Below are positions 10,049 through 17,741 of a DNA stretch of 64,000 bases, piece by piece. Within the stretch, counting starts at the first letter, position 1; each line of letters starts with the position of its first letter. The position numbers were made by a program, and so were the translations under genes. The notes beneath the pieces were generated by a model. It had not been told where the DNA came from. It searched no databases and worked only from the letters and a program-made list of their open reading frames with translations. The stretch covers positions 1 through 64,000 of the forward strand of contig JAOAPY010000031.1 of NCBI GenBank assembly GCA_025463135.1, in the 5' to 3' direction. The stretch is from Acidobacteriota bacterium (GTDB lineage: Bacteria; Acidobacteriota; Blastocatellia; Pyrinomonadales; Pyrinomonadaceae).

Positions 10049-11032
10049 TTGGCTAAAGAAGAACCAACTCCATCTATTGAAAGCAGCGATTCGATCCGCT
10101 GCCGCTACTGCGGCCAGCGCAACCAAACGCGCACAGTCGAAAACGGTGAAGCACGCTGCGGCCGTTGCCACCTCCTGCTTTCGGACGCGCCGCACAAAAA
10201 GTTCGCCCACCTCGATAAGAACCAATACGTCCACCCGGCCGATAGCCGCGCCCTGGCTGCGTTGAGGGCCATTCCCGGCATCGATTCGGCTCTGAAGAAA
10301 CTGCTTGCGGTCACAGGCGAGTCTGCCATTCGCGTAATCTTTACCGCGAGCGCTGTGAAAGTTACGCCCAAACAGTGTCCGGATCTCTACGCCAAACTTC
10401 AGATCGCCTGCACGACGCTGGGCGTCGATATGCCGGAACTCTTTGTGCAGCAGAGTCCGATCGTCAATGCCTTTACCGGAGGCGTCGAACGGCCCGTGAT
10501 TGTGCTTTACTCCCAATTGCTGGAGCGTTTGACTGATGAAGAAGTGCTGGCCGTGGTCGCACATGAAGTGGGCCATATTCACGCCGAACATGTGCTCTAT
10601 TTAACGGCCGCGCGGTTGATTGAATTTCTCGCGACGGCGGCGGTGTTGGCTTCGCCACTCGCATATATCGTCAAGGAATTATTGACGCTTACGATGCGCG
10701 CCGCACTCCTGGCCTGGGCGCGCCGGGCCGAGCTTTCGTGCGATCGCGCTGCTTTGCTGGTAACCCAGGACGCGAATGTAATTGGCCGCACGATGATGAA
10801 AATGGCCGGTGGCACCTTTGCTTCCAAAGTCGACTATGAACAGTTCCTGGTGCAGGCTCGTGATTTCCAAAAAACATACGACGAGAAAGCGCTGGATCGA
10901 TTCTGGGCCGACGTCGTCACCGCCGGTTTGAGCCATCCGTTTCCCGTCTGGCGTGTCTCAGAGATCTTGAAGTGGGTCGAGAGCGGCGAATACAAGGCAT
11001 TGATGAACGCGCCGGAAACCGCAGCAGCGTAG
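10049..11032 (+). CDS. M48-family zinc metallopeptidase with N-terminal zinc ribbon
   Basis: A 327-residue protein that starts at TTG after GGTGAGGA. A short zinc ribbon lies at the N-terminus (CRYC about 18-21 and CGRC about 37-40). The peptidase core carries HEVGH at 172-176 in LAVVAHEVGHIHAEH. This is followed by two hydrophobic stretches (about 181-225) and the downstream RRAELSCDRAAL block (about 226-237), whose Glu is the expected third zinc ligand of the HtpX/M48 type. It is probably an integral membrane protease for misfolded proteins. The cytosolic zinc ribbon is unusual for HtpX and suggests a regulatory or partner-binding role. Confidence 0.87.
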   Translation: MAKEEPTPSIESSDSIRCRYCGQRNQTRTVENGEARCGRCHLLLSDAPHKKFAHLDKNQYVHPADSRALAALRAIPGIDSALKKLLAVTGESAIRVIFTASAVKVTPKQCPDLYAKLQIACTTLGVDMPELFVQQSPIVNAFTGGVERPVIVLYSQLLERLTDEEVLAVVAHEVGHIHAEHVLYLTAARLIEFLATAAVLASPLAYIVKELLTLTMRAALLAWARRAELSCDRAALLVTQDANVIGRTMMKMAGGTFASKVDYEQFLVQARDFQKTYDEKALDRFWADVVTAGLSHPFPVWRVSEILKWVESGEYKALMNAPETAAA

Positions 11033-11085
11033 CCACGCGATGGTAAGATTGCCATGCAGCGCCAACCAATCGCCAGGGAGTCTTA

Positions 11086-11661
11086 ATGTCTACGGTTAGA
11101 AAAACAAGAATATCGCCTCAGGAGTATTTAGCGCTTGAAAGGAAGGCAACAAATAAGAGCGAATACTATAAAGGCGAGGTCTTTGCCTTCGCGGGGGCGA
11201 GCGAACCTCATAATCTGATCGTTTCGAACGTTCTCACACTCTTCAATCTGCAGCTGAAGACCAAGCCATGCAAGGTCTACCCCTCGGACATGCGAGTAAA
11301 GGTCTCAGAGACTGGCCTGTATACCTATCCGGATGTAACAGTTGTTTGTGGCGAAGTCGAAGTGGAAGATGAGCACCTTGACACATTGTTGAATCCAACC
11401 GTAATTGTTGAAGTGTTGTCACCTTCAACAGAAAAAGATGACCGCATAGTGAAGTTCGCCCATTACAGGCGCCTGCCCTCGGTGAATACATACGTCCTAA
11501 TCGCCCAGGATTCATTGAGGCTGGAACAATACGTCCGCCTAGAAGACGGGCGCTGGGTTTTGTCAGAGTATTCCGATTTGGAAGTAACCGCAGACATACA
11601 ATCGATCAATTGCAAACTTCCCCTGAAAGATGTCTACCACAAAGTGGTATTCGCAAACTGA
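11086..11661 (+). CDS. Uma2 family (DUF820) PD-(D/E)XK-like protein
   Basis: A 191-residue protein with the Uma2 pattern: EYLALERKATNKSEYYKGEV (about 12-31), HNLIVSNV (about 42-49), the conserved YTYPDVTVVCG (about 79-89) and PTVIVEVLSPSTEKDDR (about 105-121), holding the Asp, Glu and downstream Lys expected of a PD-(D/E)XK nuclease fold. Such genes are abundant in cyanobacteria and Acidobacteria, and their biological role is unproven. A GGGAG ribosome site (11075-11079) precedes the ATG. It stands alone between the M48 protease and fabI. Confidence 0.88.
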   Translation: MSTVRKTRISPQEYLALERKATNKSEYYKGEVFAFAGASEPHNLIVSNVLTLFNLQLKTKPCKVYPSDMRVKVSETGLYTYPDVTVVCGEVEVEDEHLDTLLNPTVIVEVLSPSTEKDDRIVKFAHYRRLPSVNTYVLIAQDSLRLEQYVRLEDGRWVLSEYSDLEVTADIQSINCKLPLKDVYHKVVFAN

Positions 11662-11745
11662 GTTACTAAGACAGCGTTGTACTTCAAGCGGTCTAAACAC
11701 TTTCGTCCACGCTAACTTAAGGCTGTCAGGAAGACACAAAAGTTC

Positions 11746-12510
11746 ATGCTGCAAAACAAAAACGGAATCATCTTTGGTGTCGCCAACAAGCGTTCCATTG
11801 CCTGGGCCACGGCGCAAGCGCTGCATGAAGCCGGCGCGCGTTTGGCTTTTGCTTATCAGGGCGAGCGCCTGAAAGAAAACGTCGAGAAGCTCACCAAAGA
11901 AGAGATGCCGGACTCGCCGTTACTTTCCTGTGACGTGACGAAACAGGAAGAGGTTGACGCAACCTTCAAACAGTTGGGCGAAGAGTTCGGACGGCTCGAT
12001 TTCCTGATTCACAGCATTGCTTATGCGCCTCGTGAGGCTCTGGGCGGAGAGTATCTCGACACCAGCCGCGAAGCTTTCCTTACCGCGCTTGAAGTCAGCG
12101 CCTATTCGCTGGTGCAACTGTCTCGGGCGGCCGCCCCTTTGATGACCGACGGCGGCAGCATCGTCTGCATGACATACTACGGCGCCGAGAAAGTCATAGC
12201 CGGATACAACGTCATGGGAGTGGCCAAAGCGGCGCTTGAAGCCAGTACACGTTATCTCGCCAATGACCTTGGATCGCGAAATGTTCGTGTTAACGCTATC
12301 AGCGCCGGACCAATTCAAACTCTCTCGGCGCGCGGCGTTTCCGATTTTAGTTCCATGTTGAAGCATGCGGCCGACTATGCGCCTTTGCATCGCAATGTCG
12401 AAGCGCGGGAAGTGGGCAATGTGGCCCTTTTCTTATGCAGCCAGCTGGCTACAGCCATTACCGGCGAAGTGATCCACGTCGATTGCGGTTACAACATCAT
12501 GGGCATCTGA
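11746..12510 (+). CDS. fabI: Enoyl-ACP reductase (NADH)
   Basis: A 254-residue short-chain dehydrogenase. It catalyses the last reduction in each cycle of type II fatty acid synthesis in the cytosol. The FabI-specific cofactor motif GVANKRSIAWATA occurs at about 11-23, a SIAYAP block at about 90-95, and the catalytic pair is Tyr154 and Lys161 in YNVMGVAK, the Y-x6-K spacing of FabI rather than the Y-x3-K of other SDRs. The C-terminus ends in HVDCGYNIMGI as in other FabI. An AGGAAG ribosome site precedes the ATG. FabI is the target of triclosan and isoniazid-type inhibitors. Confidence 0.96.
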   Translation: MLQNKNGIIFGVANKRSIAWATAQALHEAGARLAFAYQGERLKENVEKLTKEEMPDSPLLSCDVTKQEEVDATFKQLGEEFGRLDFLIHSIAYAPREALGGEYLDTSREAFLTALEVSAYSLVQLSRAAAPLMTDGGSIVCMTYYGAEKVIAGYNVMGVAKAALEASTRYLANDLGSRNVRVNAISAGPIQTLSARGVSDFSSMLKHAADYAPLHRNVEAREVGNVALFLCSQLATAITGEVIHVDCGYNIMGI

Positions 12511-12516
12511 AGTACA

Positions 12517-12600
12517 GTCCGACAAACTTCAGTTTGTCGTTTTGTGGCACCAGCTATGGTGCCTTGTGCAGAACAACGACAAGCTGAAGTTTGTCGGACA
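12517..12600. repeat. REP-like palindromic element, GACAAACTT family, copy 2 (full form)
   Basis: The left arm 12517-12539 (GTCCGACAAACTTCAGTTTG plus TCG) is matched by an inverted arm at 12577-12600. Between them is a perfect hairpin, GGCACCA/TGGTGCC (12546-12563). The three-hairpin structure looks like a compact non-autonomous mobile element. It sits between fabI and the LOG gene. It also creates an open frame upstream of the LOG protein that I consider artefactual. Confidence 0.75.
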
Positions 12601-12628
12601 TTCAAAACGCTTTCATTGGATAAGCCAA

Positions 12629-13390
12629 ATGCCAGATCCATCTGATTCGAACAAACACCCCGCCGGTACCACTCAAGACGAGCAACTACTCGAGAGCCCG
12701 CGCCCGGATGAGTTTACGCACACCGATACGTGGCGTGTGTTCCGCATCATGGGAGAGTTCGTGGAAGGCTTTGATGAGCTGGCAACTCTGAGTCGTGGCG
12801 TATCGATTTTTGGCTCCGCGCGCACGTTGCCGACTGACGCGGATTACCTGGTCGCGCAGGAAACAGCAGCACTCCTGGCCCACGCAGGTTTCTCCGTCAT
12901 TACCGGCGGCGGCCCGGGAATCATGGAAGCCGCCAATCGGGGCGCCTTTGAAGCGGGTGGAATTTCCGTGGGCTGCAACATCGAACTCCCCTTCGAGCAA
13001 AAGCCCAATCCCTACCAAACGCTTTCGCTGAAGTTCAAATACTTCTTTGTACGCAAAATGATGTTCGTGAAATACAGCGAGGCCTTTGTCATTTTTCCCG
13101 GCGGCTTCGGCACGCTGGACGAGCTATTCGAAGCCCTGACGCTGATTCAAACAAAAAAGATTCGCGACTTTCCCGTCGTCATGTATGGCAAACGCTATTG
13201 GGGTGGATTGATGGATTGGATTCGCGATTTTGCCTTGAAGGAAAACAAGGTTTCAGAAGCTGACATGCTCCTGCTGCACCTGACCGATTCACCGGAAGAA
13301 GTAGTGCGGATAATCGTCGAGAGTCAAAGCTCACTGCGTCATCTGGGAACGGTAACGAGTGACGACTATCGTGCCTTAAAGGAACCCTAG
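12629..13390 (+). CDS. LOG family (lysine decarboxylase-like) nucleotide hydrolase
   Basis: About 253 residues from the ATG at 12629. An upstream in-frame start exists at 12542, but those codons are made of the palindromic repeat, so I reject it. The LOG/TIGR00730 family motifs are clear: SIFGSAR near the N-terminus, GGGPGIMEAANRGA in the middle and FPGGFGTLDELFE near residue 160. Family members hydrolyse nucleoside 5'-monophosphates to base and ribose phosphate, and some release cytokinins. The bacterial role is often nucleotide salvage or detoxification. It stands alone and convergent with cutA. Confidence 0.9.
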   Translation: MPDPSDSNKHPAGTTQDEQLLESPRPDEFTHTDTWRVFRIMGEFVEGFDELATLSRGVSIFGSARTLPTDADYLVAQETAALLAHAGFSVITGGGPGIMEAANRGAFEAGGISVGCNIELPFEQKPNPYQTLSLKFKYFFVRKMMFVKYSEAFVIFPGGFGTLDELFEALTLIQTKKIRDFPVVMYGKRYWGGLMDWIRDFALKENKVSEADMLLLHLTDSPEEVVRIIVESQSSLRHLGTVTSDDYRALKEP

Positions 13391-13417
13391 CAGACTCCTA
13401 ACAGATTACAGAACGGA

Positions 13418-13470
13418 GCGACCGGATGCACAAGACCGCTGATCGCAAGTAGATTGTGGGATCCGGTCGC
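13418..13470. terminator. Inverted repeat between convergent LOG and cutA genes
   Basis: GCGACCGGAT (13418-13427) is perfectly complementary to ATCCGGTCGC (13461-13470), with a 33-nt loop. It lies between two converging genes and may end transcription from both sides, though no T-run follows. A repeat element is the alternative. Confidence 0.4.
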
Positions 13471-13511
13471 TTACCGAGCCCGGTTTTGTAACTGCCTGGT
13501 TGCAGTCGTGA

Positions 13512-13856
13512 TCATTCAACGCTCTGATTGGTTTTACTAATACTATCTACGAGCCATTCAAGATAGGGAGCGGATCCGTCAGTAATTTGGAGAGCAACGA
13601 TCTCCGGGACCTCATAGCTGTGAAGCGCGCGCACTTCCCTTTCCAGCTCATCAAATCTGGACCTGATTGTTTTGGCGATTAGCAGCACTTCTGATTGCCG
13701 CTCTATCGCTCCCTGCCAACGGTAAACCGACTCCATTGCCGGCATGATCTGCACACAAGCCGCCAGCTGAGCTCCAACTAACATCTCCGCGAGGCGCGCG
13801 GCTTCCTCGCCACTGGCGGCCGTTAGCAAAACTAAGATTGGATCAGTGTCGGTCAT
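13512..13856 (-). CDS. cutA: Divalent-cation tolerance protein CutA
   Basis: A 114-residue protein of normal CutA length. Typical blocks are ILVLLTAASGEEAARLAEML (about 7-26), LAACVQIMPAMESVYRWQG (about 31-49), EVLLIAKT (about 56-63) and HSYEVPEIVALQI (about 79-91). CutA forms a PII-like trimer and is linked to copper or other divalent metal tolerance, although its exact function remains unsettled. Right upstream of its start is an array of 7-bp repeats (13868-13930) and no clear purine-rich ribosome site, so translation may be weak. Confidence 0.94.
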   Translation of the reverse strand: MTDTDPILVLLTAASGEEAARLAEMLVGAQLAACVQIMPAMESVYRWQGAIERQSEVLLIAKTIRSRFDELEREVRALHSYEVPEIVALQITDGSAPYLEWLVDSISKTNQSVE

Positions 13857-13867
13857 TGATGAAGGAA

Positions 13868-13930
13868 GGTCTTTGGTCTTTGGTCTTTGGTCTTTGGTCT
13901 TTGCTCTTAGTTCTTTGCTCTTTGGTTTCT
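13868..13930. repeat. Heptad tandem array, GGTCTTT type
   Basis: Nine consecutive 7-bp units are in exact phase. The first five are identical GGTCTTT (13868-13902); the rest are variants such as GCTCTTA, GTTCTTT and GCTCTTT. It lies between cutA and the DUF2007 gene. The same unit reappears in the inverted pair at 60705-60830. Confidence 0.9.
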
Positions 13931-14008
13931 TAATGCCTCAGTTGAGAACGAGTCTTAGGGCGGCGGCCTGCTCCTGCCGTCTGCCCCTGCCGTCTGCTCC
14001 TGTCCTCG

Positions 14009-14416
14009 CTAGTCGGCAGAGTCGTCTTCCCTGTCGTTTTCGTCGTCGTCCTCTTCACCTGTTGAGCCTGTCAATGGCGTCGTGTCTTCGCCAAAGAAAG
14101 CCTGGTAAAGCTCCAGCGCACGGTCATAATCGCGTTCGTCGACCAGTATCGCGGCGCCGGGCGCCACGCTGGAAAGCAGCGGTGACAACGCATCCAGATT
14201 TCCGGATTGCACGGCGGAACGAATGTCATTCTGGCGCAAAATATCGTTGACCATCTCAGCTTCGGCAGGTGAACCGAGATGATGAAGCAGAACAAAGCGC
14301 GCGTCGCTGTCATCATGACTGGTGTCCGGGTTCAGCTGCTGGACTAACTCAGTGTTGTCATCAGGACAGCTGGTTACGCCGGCTTCGTATTCCGATTCGC
14401 AGACAGGGCAGAACAT
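14009..14416 (-). CDS. Zinc-ribbon plus DUF2007 protein
   Basis: A 135-residue cytosolic protein preceded by a good AGGAGG ribosome site. The N-terminus has CPVC (about 3-6) and a single later Cys in TSCPDD, an incomplete or minimal zinc ribbon. The centre (about 40-110) matches DUF2007, with the pattern SPAEAEMVNDILRQNDI and AILVDERDYDRALELYQAF. The tail is strongly acidic (EEDDDENDREDD). DUF2007 is called a putative signal-transducing domain on weak grounds; no function is established. A second DUF2007 protein is encoded at 63138. Confidence 0.85.
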   Translation of the reverse strand: MFCPVCESEYEAGVTSCPDDNTELVQQLNPDTSHDDSDARFVLLHHLGSPAEAEMVNDILRQNDIRSAVQSGNLDALSPLLSSVAPGAAILVDERDYDRALELYQAFFGEDTTPLTGSTGEEDDDENDREDDSAD

Positions 14417-14433
14417 AAGAACCTCCTGGGGCT

Positions 14434-14607
14434 GTGGTCAATAGTCAGTTGTTAGTTGTCAGTAGTCAGTTGTGAGTTGTCACCTGTGAGTGGTCAGGTA
14501 TTATTATCAGCGTCAGATCCGCCTGATCAGCTCTGGTCCTTCTCCGACTAGCTACAACTAACGACTGACAACTAACGACTGACTACTAATTACTGACTAC
14601 TGACCAC
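14434..14607. repeat. Inverted pair of heptad arrays, GTNGTCA type
   Basis: Left array 14434-14496: nine in-phase heptads of consensus GTTGTCA/GTAGTCA on the plus strand. Right array 14552-14607: eight heptads of the same consensus on the minus strand. Both start with GTGGTCA at the outer edge. Together they could form a long imperfect stem around a 55-nt loop. The right array runs into the PfkB kinase gene and encodes its last five residues and stop. Confidence 0.85.
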
Positions 14608-15531
14608 TGTACGTGCAAACGGTATTTCCTCGAAATGCGTCATCTGTTTGAAGGTGCGAAAGCGAGTGTTGATTTCATCCGGCGTTAGTCGTTTCACCCG
14701 TTCAGTACCGAATTCTTCCACATTGAACGAGGCCATGACAGAACCAAAAATCATCGCGCGGCGCATAGCCGCCTCGTCCAGCGCCTCCTGGCTGGCAAGA
14801 TATCCCATGAAACCACCGGCGAAGGTGTCGCCCGCGCCTGTCGGATCGAATACAGCTTCCAGTGGATAGGCGGGAATGGCAAAGTAGTTGTCCTTCGTAA
14901 ATAATGCTGCTCCGTATTCACCGCGTTTCACGACCAGCGCTTTCGGTCCCCACGAGAGAATTTTGCGCGCGGCTTTTATGAGATTGGGAATGTCAGTCAA
15001 TTGTCGCGCTTCCGCGTCGTTGATGATCATTACATCCACGCACTCAATGGTTTTCTGCAAAGACTCGCGCGTGCTCCCAATCCACAAATTCATCGTGTCC
15101 AACGCGACCAATTCTGCATTTGGTACCTGCTCGCGCACTTCGCGTTGCAGATCCGGCTGGATGTTGCCGAGGAAAAGCAGACGCGATTTTTTGGCGGCTT
15201 CTGAAAGCTTCGGCTTGAATTCGGCAAAAACATTCAATTGCGTGTCGAGCGTATGGGCCACGTTGAGATCGTAGTCATAGCGACCGCGCCAGCGAAAAGT
15301 CTTGCCCTCTGGAATACACTCGAGGTCGCTCGTATCGATGCCGTGAGTAGCAAAAACATCTCGCTCCTCAGCGCCAAAGTCGCCGCCGACGACCGCCACC
15401 AGACGGACATCAGTAAAGTAACTGGCCGAGATCGAGAAATGCGATGCTGAGCCACCCAGCATCTTCTCGCACTTGCCGAAAGGCGTTTCCACTTCATCAA
15501 AGGCAACTGAACCGACTGCGAGTAAGGACAT
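14590..15531 (-). CDS. PfkB-family carbohydrate/nucleoside kinase
   Basis: A 313-residue sugar-kinase fold. The substrate-binding motif MLGGSASHFSISAS lies at about 24-37. The catalytic block DPTGAGDTFAGG carries the base Asp235. KRGEYGA near 200 is also typical. The sequence is closest in style to adenosine/ribokinase-like members seen beside nucleoside salvage genes, and mtnP is nearby. The substrate cannot be read from the sequence. The last residues VVSSQ and the stop come from the heptad repeat, so the ancestral C-terminus has probably been replaced. Confidence 0.88.
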   Translation of the reverse strand: MSLLAVGSVAFDEVETPFGKCEKMLGGSASHFSISASYFTDVRLVAVVGGDFGAEERDVFATHGIDTSDLECIPEGKTFRWRGRYDYDLNVAHTLDTQLNVFAEFKPKLSEAAKKSRLLFLGNIQPDLQREVREQVPNAELVALDTMNLWIGSTRESLQKTIECVDVMIINDAEARQLTDIPNLIKAARKILSWGPKALVVKRGEYGAALFTKDNYFAIPAYPLEAVFDPTGAGDTFAGGFMGYLASQEALDEAAMRRAMIFGSVMASFNVEEFGTERVKRLTPDEINTRFRTFKQMTHFEEIPFARTVVSSQ

Positions 15532-15732
15532 AGGTTTGATATTAGATTGTGAATTCAGATTTTGGATTGATTGGAACTTTGTTCTTGGCTGTTAGTTCTT
15601 CGTATTTGCACCTGTGCCGAATACTTGACGCTGCTATTGTCTTCTGCGCGTACTCACCCGCCAACGCAGGTGGTACTGACCTGCCTGCTGGGCCCTCCTG
15701 GCGACTGCCGCTGCCGACTGCTCCCCGTTCCC

Positions 15733-16197
15733 TTACGGCTTAACTGGTTTCGGCAACGGGCCGCCGAGGGCTTGTAGATCGTCCTGGGCCTGTTTGCTAA
15801 AAGGGCTTTGCGGATAGTCACTCGCGAGACGTGACAAATAGACGCGAGCCTCGGTGCGCAACTCTTCGGTGGTCTTGTCCTTGTAGGTCTGCTTGCCCTT
15901 GTTTTCTGAAAGCAGGAAATAACTTTCACCGGCGATAAAGAGAACTTCGTCCATCTTCGCAAAGTTCGGATTACCGGCATCAATCTCTTCGCAGCGTTTC
16001 AAGGCCGCCACATACGCTTTCTTGAGTTTGAAATAGTGTCGCGCGACTTCGAGGTTGTGGAGCGAGTCTTTCTCCAACTCAGGATCACGAAGGGTCGACG
16101 CCTCAGGCCCCGACTTGATGTTCCCCTGTGCGGAGGCCGTGGCGGCACCCAATCCAAACAACACCAACAAGACCAACAACAGTAAAATCTTCTTCAT
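15733..16197 (-). CDS. Exported TPR/BamD-like protein
   Basis: A 154-residue protein with a clear signal peptide (MKKILLLLVLLVLFGLGAAT, cleavage probably after ASA). The mature part resembles a short BamD/YbgF-type tetratricopeptide segment: AGESYFLLSENKGKQTYKDK (about 89-108) and ARVYLSRLASDYPQSPFSKQA (about 116-136). It is much shorter than BamD and lacks a lipobox Cys, so a role in outer-membrane assembly is only suggested. It sits between the PfkB kinase and mtnP, all on the minus strand. Confidence 0.75.
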   Translation of the reverse strand: MKKILLLLVLLVLFGLGAATASAQGNIKSGPEASTLRDPELEKDSLHNLEVARHYFKLKKAYVAALKRCEEIDAGNPNFAKMDEVLFIAGESYFLLSENKGKQTYKDKTTEELRTEARVYLSRLASDYPQSPFSKQAQDDLQALGGPLPKPVKP

Positions 16198-16235
16198 AAC
16201 TTTCCTTTCCGTAAAACCGACCGACGAACGGCGGC

Positions 16236-16304
16236 GTTCAGAGTACCGACTTCAGTCGGAGTCTTTGGCGGTCACAAGTGCCCGACTGAAGTCGGTATCT
16301 GAAC
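16236..16304. repeat. REP-like inverted repeat, ACCGACTTCAGTCGG type
   Basis: The arm 16236-16259 (GTTCAGAGTACCGACTTCAG plus TCGG) is repeated inverted at 16282-16304 with one base missing. Each arm also contains the palindrome CCGACT/AGTCGG. It lies between mtnP and the exported TPR gene. It has the same build as the GACAAACTT family but a different core. Confidence 0.75.
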
Positions 16305-16322
16305 ACCTGTTAACAGCGCGCA

Positions 16323-17201
16323 TCACTTGGCAGGCATGTACTTTCCAATGATTGCTTCCAGCTTTTTCCTGGTCGCCTCGGGCCAAAGATCTGGAGCGGT
16401 AAAGATGGCATTTTTCAGCGCCGTACCGCACTTGCACTCTCGCGGTCGATCGGCAGCTCGCTTCACAGCTTCCCGCATGATGTTCTGGGCGTTGCGCACG
16501 TTTTTGTTTAAGTACTCGATGACTGTCTCGACACTTACAGCATCATGTCCGGGGTGCCAGCAATCGTAGTCCGTGACCAGTGCCAGCGTGGCGTAACAAA
16601 TCTCGGCCTCGCGCGCGAGCTTTGCCTCCTGCAGATTCGTCATGCCGATAACATCCATGCCCCATGAACGATAGACCTCTGACTCGGCTTTGGTCGAGAA
16701 GGCAGGGCCTTCCATGCATAGGTAAGTCCCACCGCGATGGGCCTGAACCTCAACTGCCCGGCACGACTCTTCCAACAGATCCCCTAACGCGGCACAAATA
16801 GGATGCGCAAAACCGACGTGCGCGACGATGCCTTCGCCAAAAAAAGTGGATTCTCGAGTGCGCGCCCGGGTGCGGTCGAAAAACTGGTCCGGAATGACCA
16901 TGTCCAGCGGCGCGTATTGCTCCTGCAGCGAACCAACAGCAGAGGCCGACAAAATGCGCTCGACACCAAGCATTTTCATACCGTAGATGTTAGCGCGGAA
17001 AGGCAGCTCAGTCGGCGTGAAGCGATGACCGCGACCATGCCGTGGGAGAAACGCAACGCGCTGACCTTCCAGCGTTCCCAAGATAAAAGCGTCGGAAGGG
17101 CTGCCAAAGGGAGTCTGGATCGCAATCTCCTCAACGTCTTTCAGCTCGGGCATTTGATAAAGCCCGCTGCCCCCGATGATGCCGATCTTAGCTATGGTCA
17201 T
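16323..17201 (-). CDS. mtnP: S-methyl-5'-thioadenosine phosphorylase
   Basis: A 292-residue purine-nucleoside-phosphorylase-family enzyme. It splits methylthioadenosine to adenine and 5-methylthioribose-1-phosphate in methionine salvage. Motifs seen: [10 protein letters not shown] (about 6-15), [20 protein letters not shown] (about 52-71) for phosphate and substrate binding, [16 protein letters not shown] (about 159-174), and [19 protein letters not shown] (about 186-204). Length is standard. No other methionine-salvage gene is adjacent. It is followed by a REP-like repeat. Confidence 0.95.
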   Translation of the reverse strand: MTIAKIGIIGGSGLYQMPELKDVEEIAIQTPFGSPSDAFILGTLEGQRVAFLPRHGRGHRFTPTELPFRANIYGMKMLGVERILSASAVGSLQEQYAPLDMVIPDQFFDRTRARTRESTFFGEGIVAHVGFAHPICAALGDLLEESCRAVEVQAHRGGTYLCMEGPAFSTKAESEVYRSWGMDVIGMTNLQEAKLAREAEICYATLALVTDYDCWHPGHDAVSVETVIEYLNKNVRNAQNIMREAVKRAADRPRECKCGTALKNAIFTAPDLWPEATRKKLEAIIGKYMPAK

Positions 17202-17221
17202 CCGTTTCTATCCAACTTGCT

Positions 17222-17740
17222 CTATTTACCCTTGCAGCCGGTCATTGCGGTTTTTACGAAATCGGCAAGTTGTCCTGCCTGCTGCTTCGCGAGTAACTCC
17301 TCAAGTGGCTCCATCGTGACCTTTGGCTTGGCGAGTTTGATCTTTTGATAAGCTCGCAGCATACCCTCGACTCCCGCCAAGTACTCCTGGTATACGTCAC
17401 TGGATTGTTCCGGATGTTCGATAACGAACTTCGCTTGAGAGAAAGTTAACTGCGAAGTAATAGTGGGAGAGTAGTCACCCTTCAGTTTTTTATAATCGCC
17501 GAGCACATTAGTACAAAGATGGACATTAATATCGGGGGCCTGAATAAGGAACAACAGCAACTCGCGGCTAAGAGCCTTGGCATCTTGATTTAGTGGGTCA
17601 TTTTCAAGCAAGGTTGCTATCTCGACGGCCCGCTTTCTCTCTTCAGGAGTCGAAGGACCGCGCTGTTGAGCCAAGTTAACATTCGTGCCGAGGGCCAACA
17701 GAAAAATAAAAGCCGTCGGTAAAATTCGTTTTATCCACAT
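17222..17740 (-). CDS. Exported protein of unknown function
   Basis: About 172 residues if started at the ATG at 17740; another ATG six codons upstream (17758) would overlap the MBL gene by 17 nt. The signal peptide is clear (IKRILPTAFIFLLALGTNVN). The mature protein is helical and soluble, with two Cys (about residues 76 and 169) that could form a disulfide. I do not recognise the family. Its start abuts the stop of the MBL hydrolase, so it is probably translated from the same message. Confidence 0.7.
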   Translation of the reverse strand: MWIKRILPTAFIFLLALGTNVNLAQQRGPSTPEERKRAVEIATLLENDPLNQDAKALSRELLLFLIQAPDINVHLCTNVLGDYKKLKGDYSPTITSQLTFSQAKFVIEHPEQSSDVYQEYLAGVEGMLRAYQKIKLAKPKVTMEPLEELLAKQQAGQLADFVKTAMTGCKGK

Positions 17741-17741
17741 T

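Noticed and set aside
12542-12628. Upstream start giving 29 extra residues to the LOG protein
   Set aside because: These codons are made of the palindromic repeat; the ATG at 12629 fits the family length.
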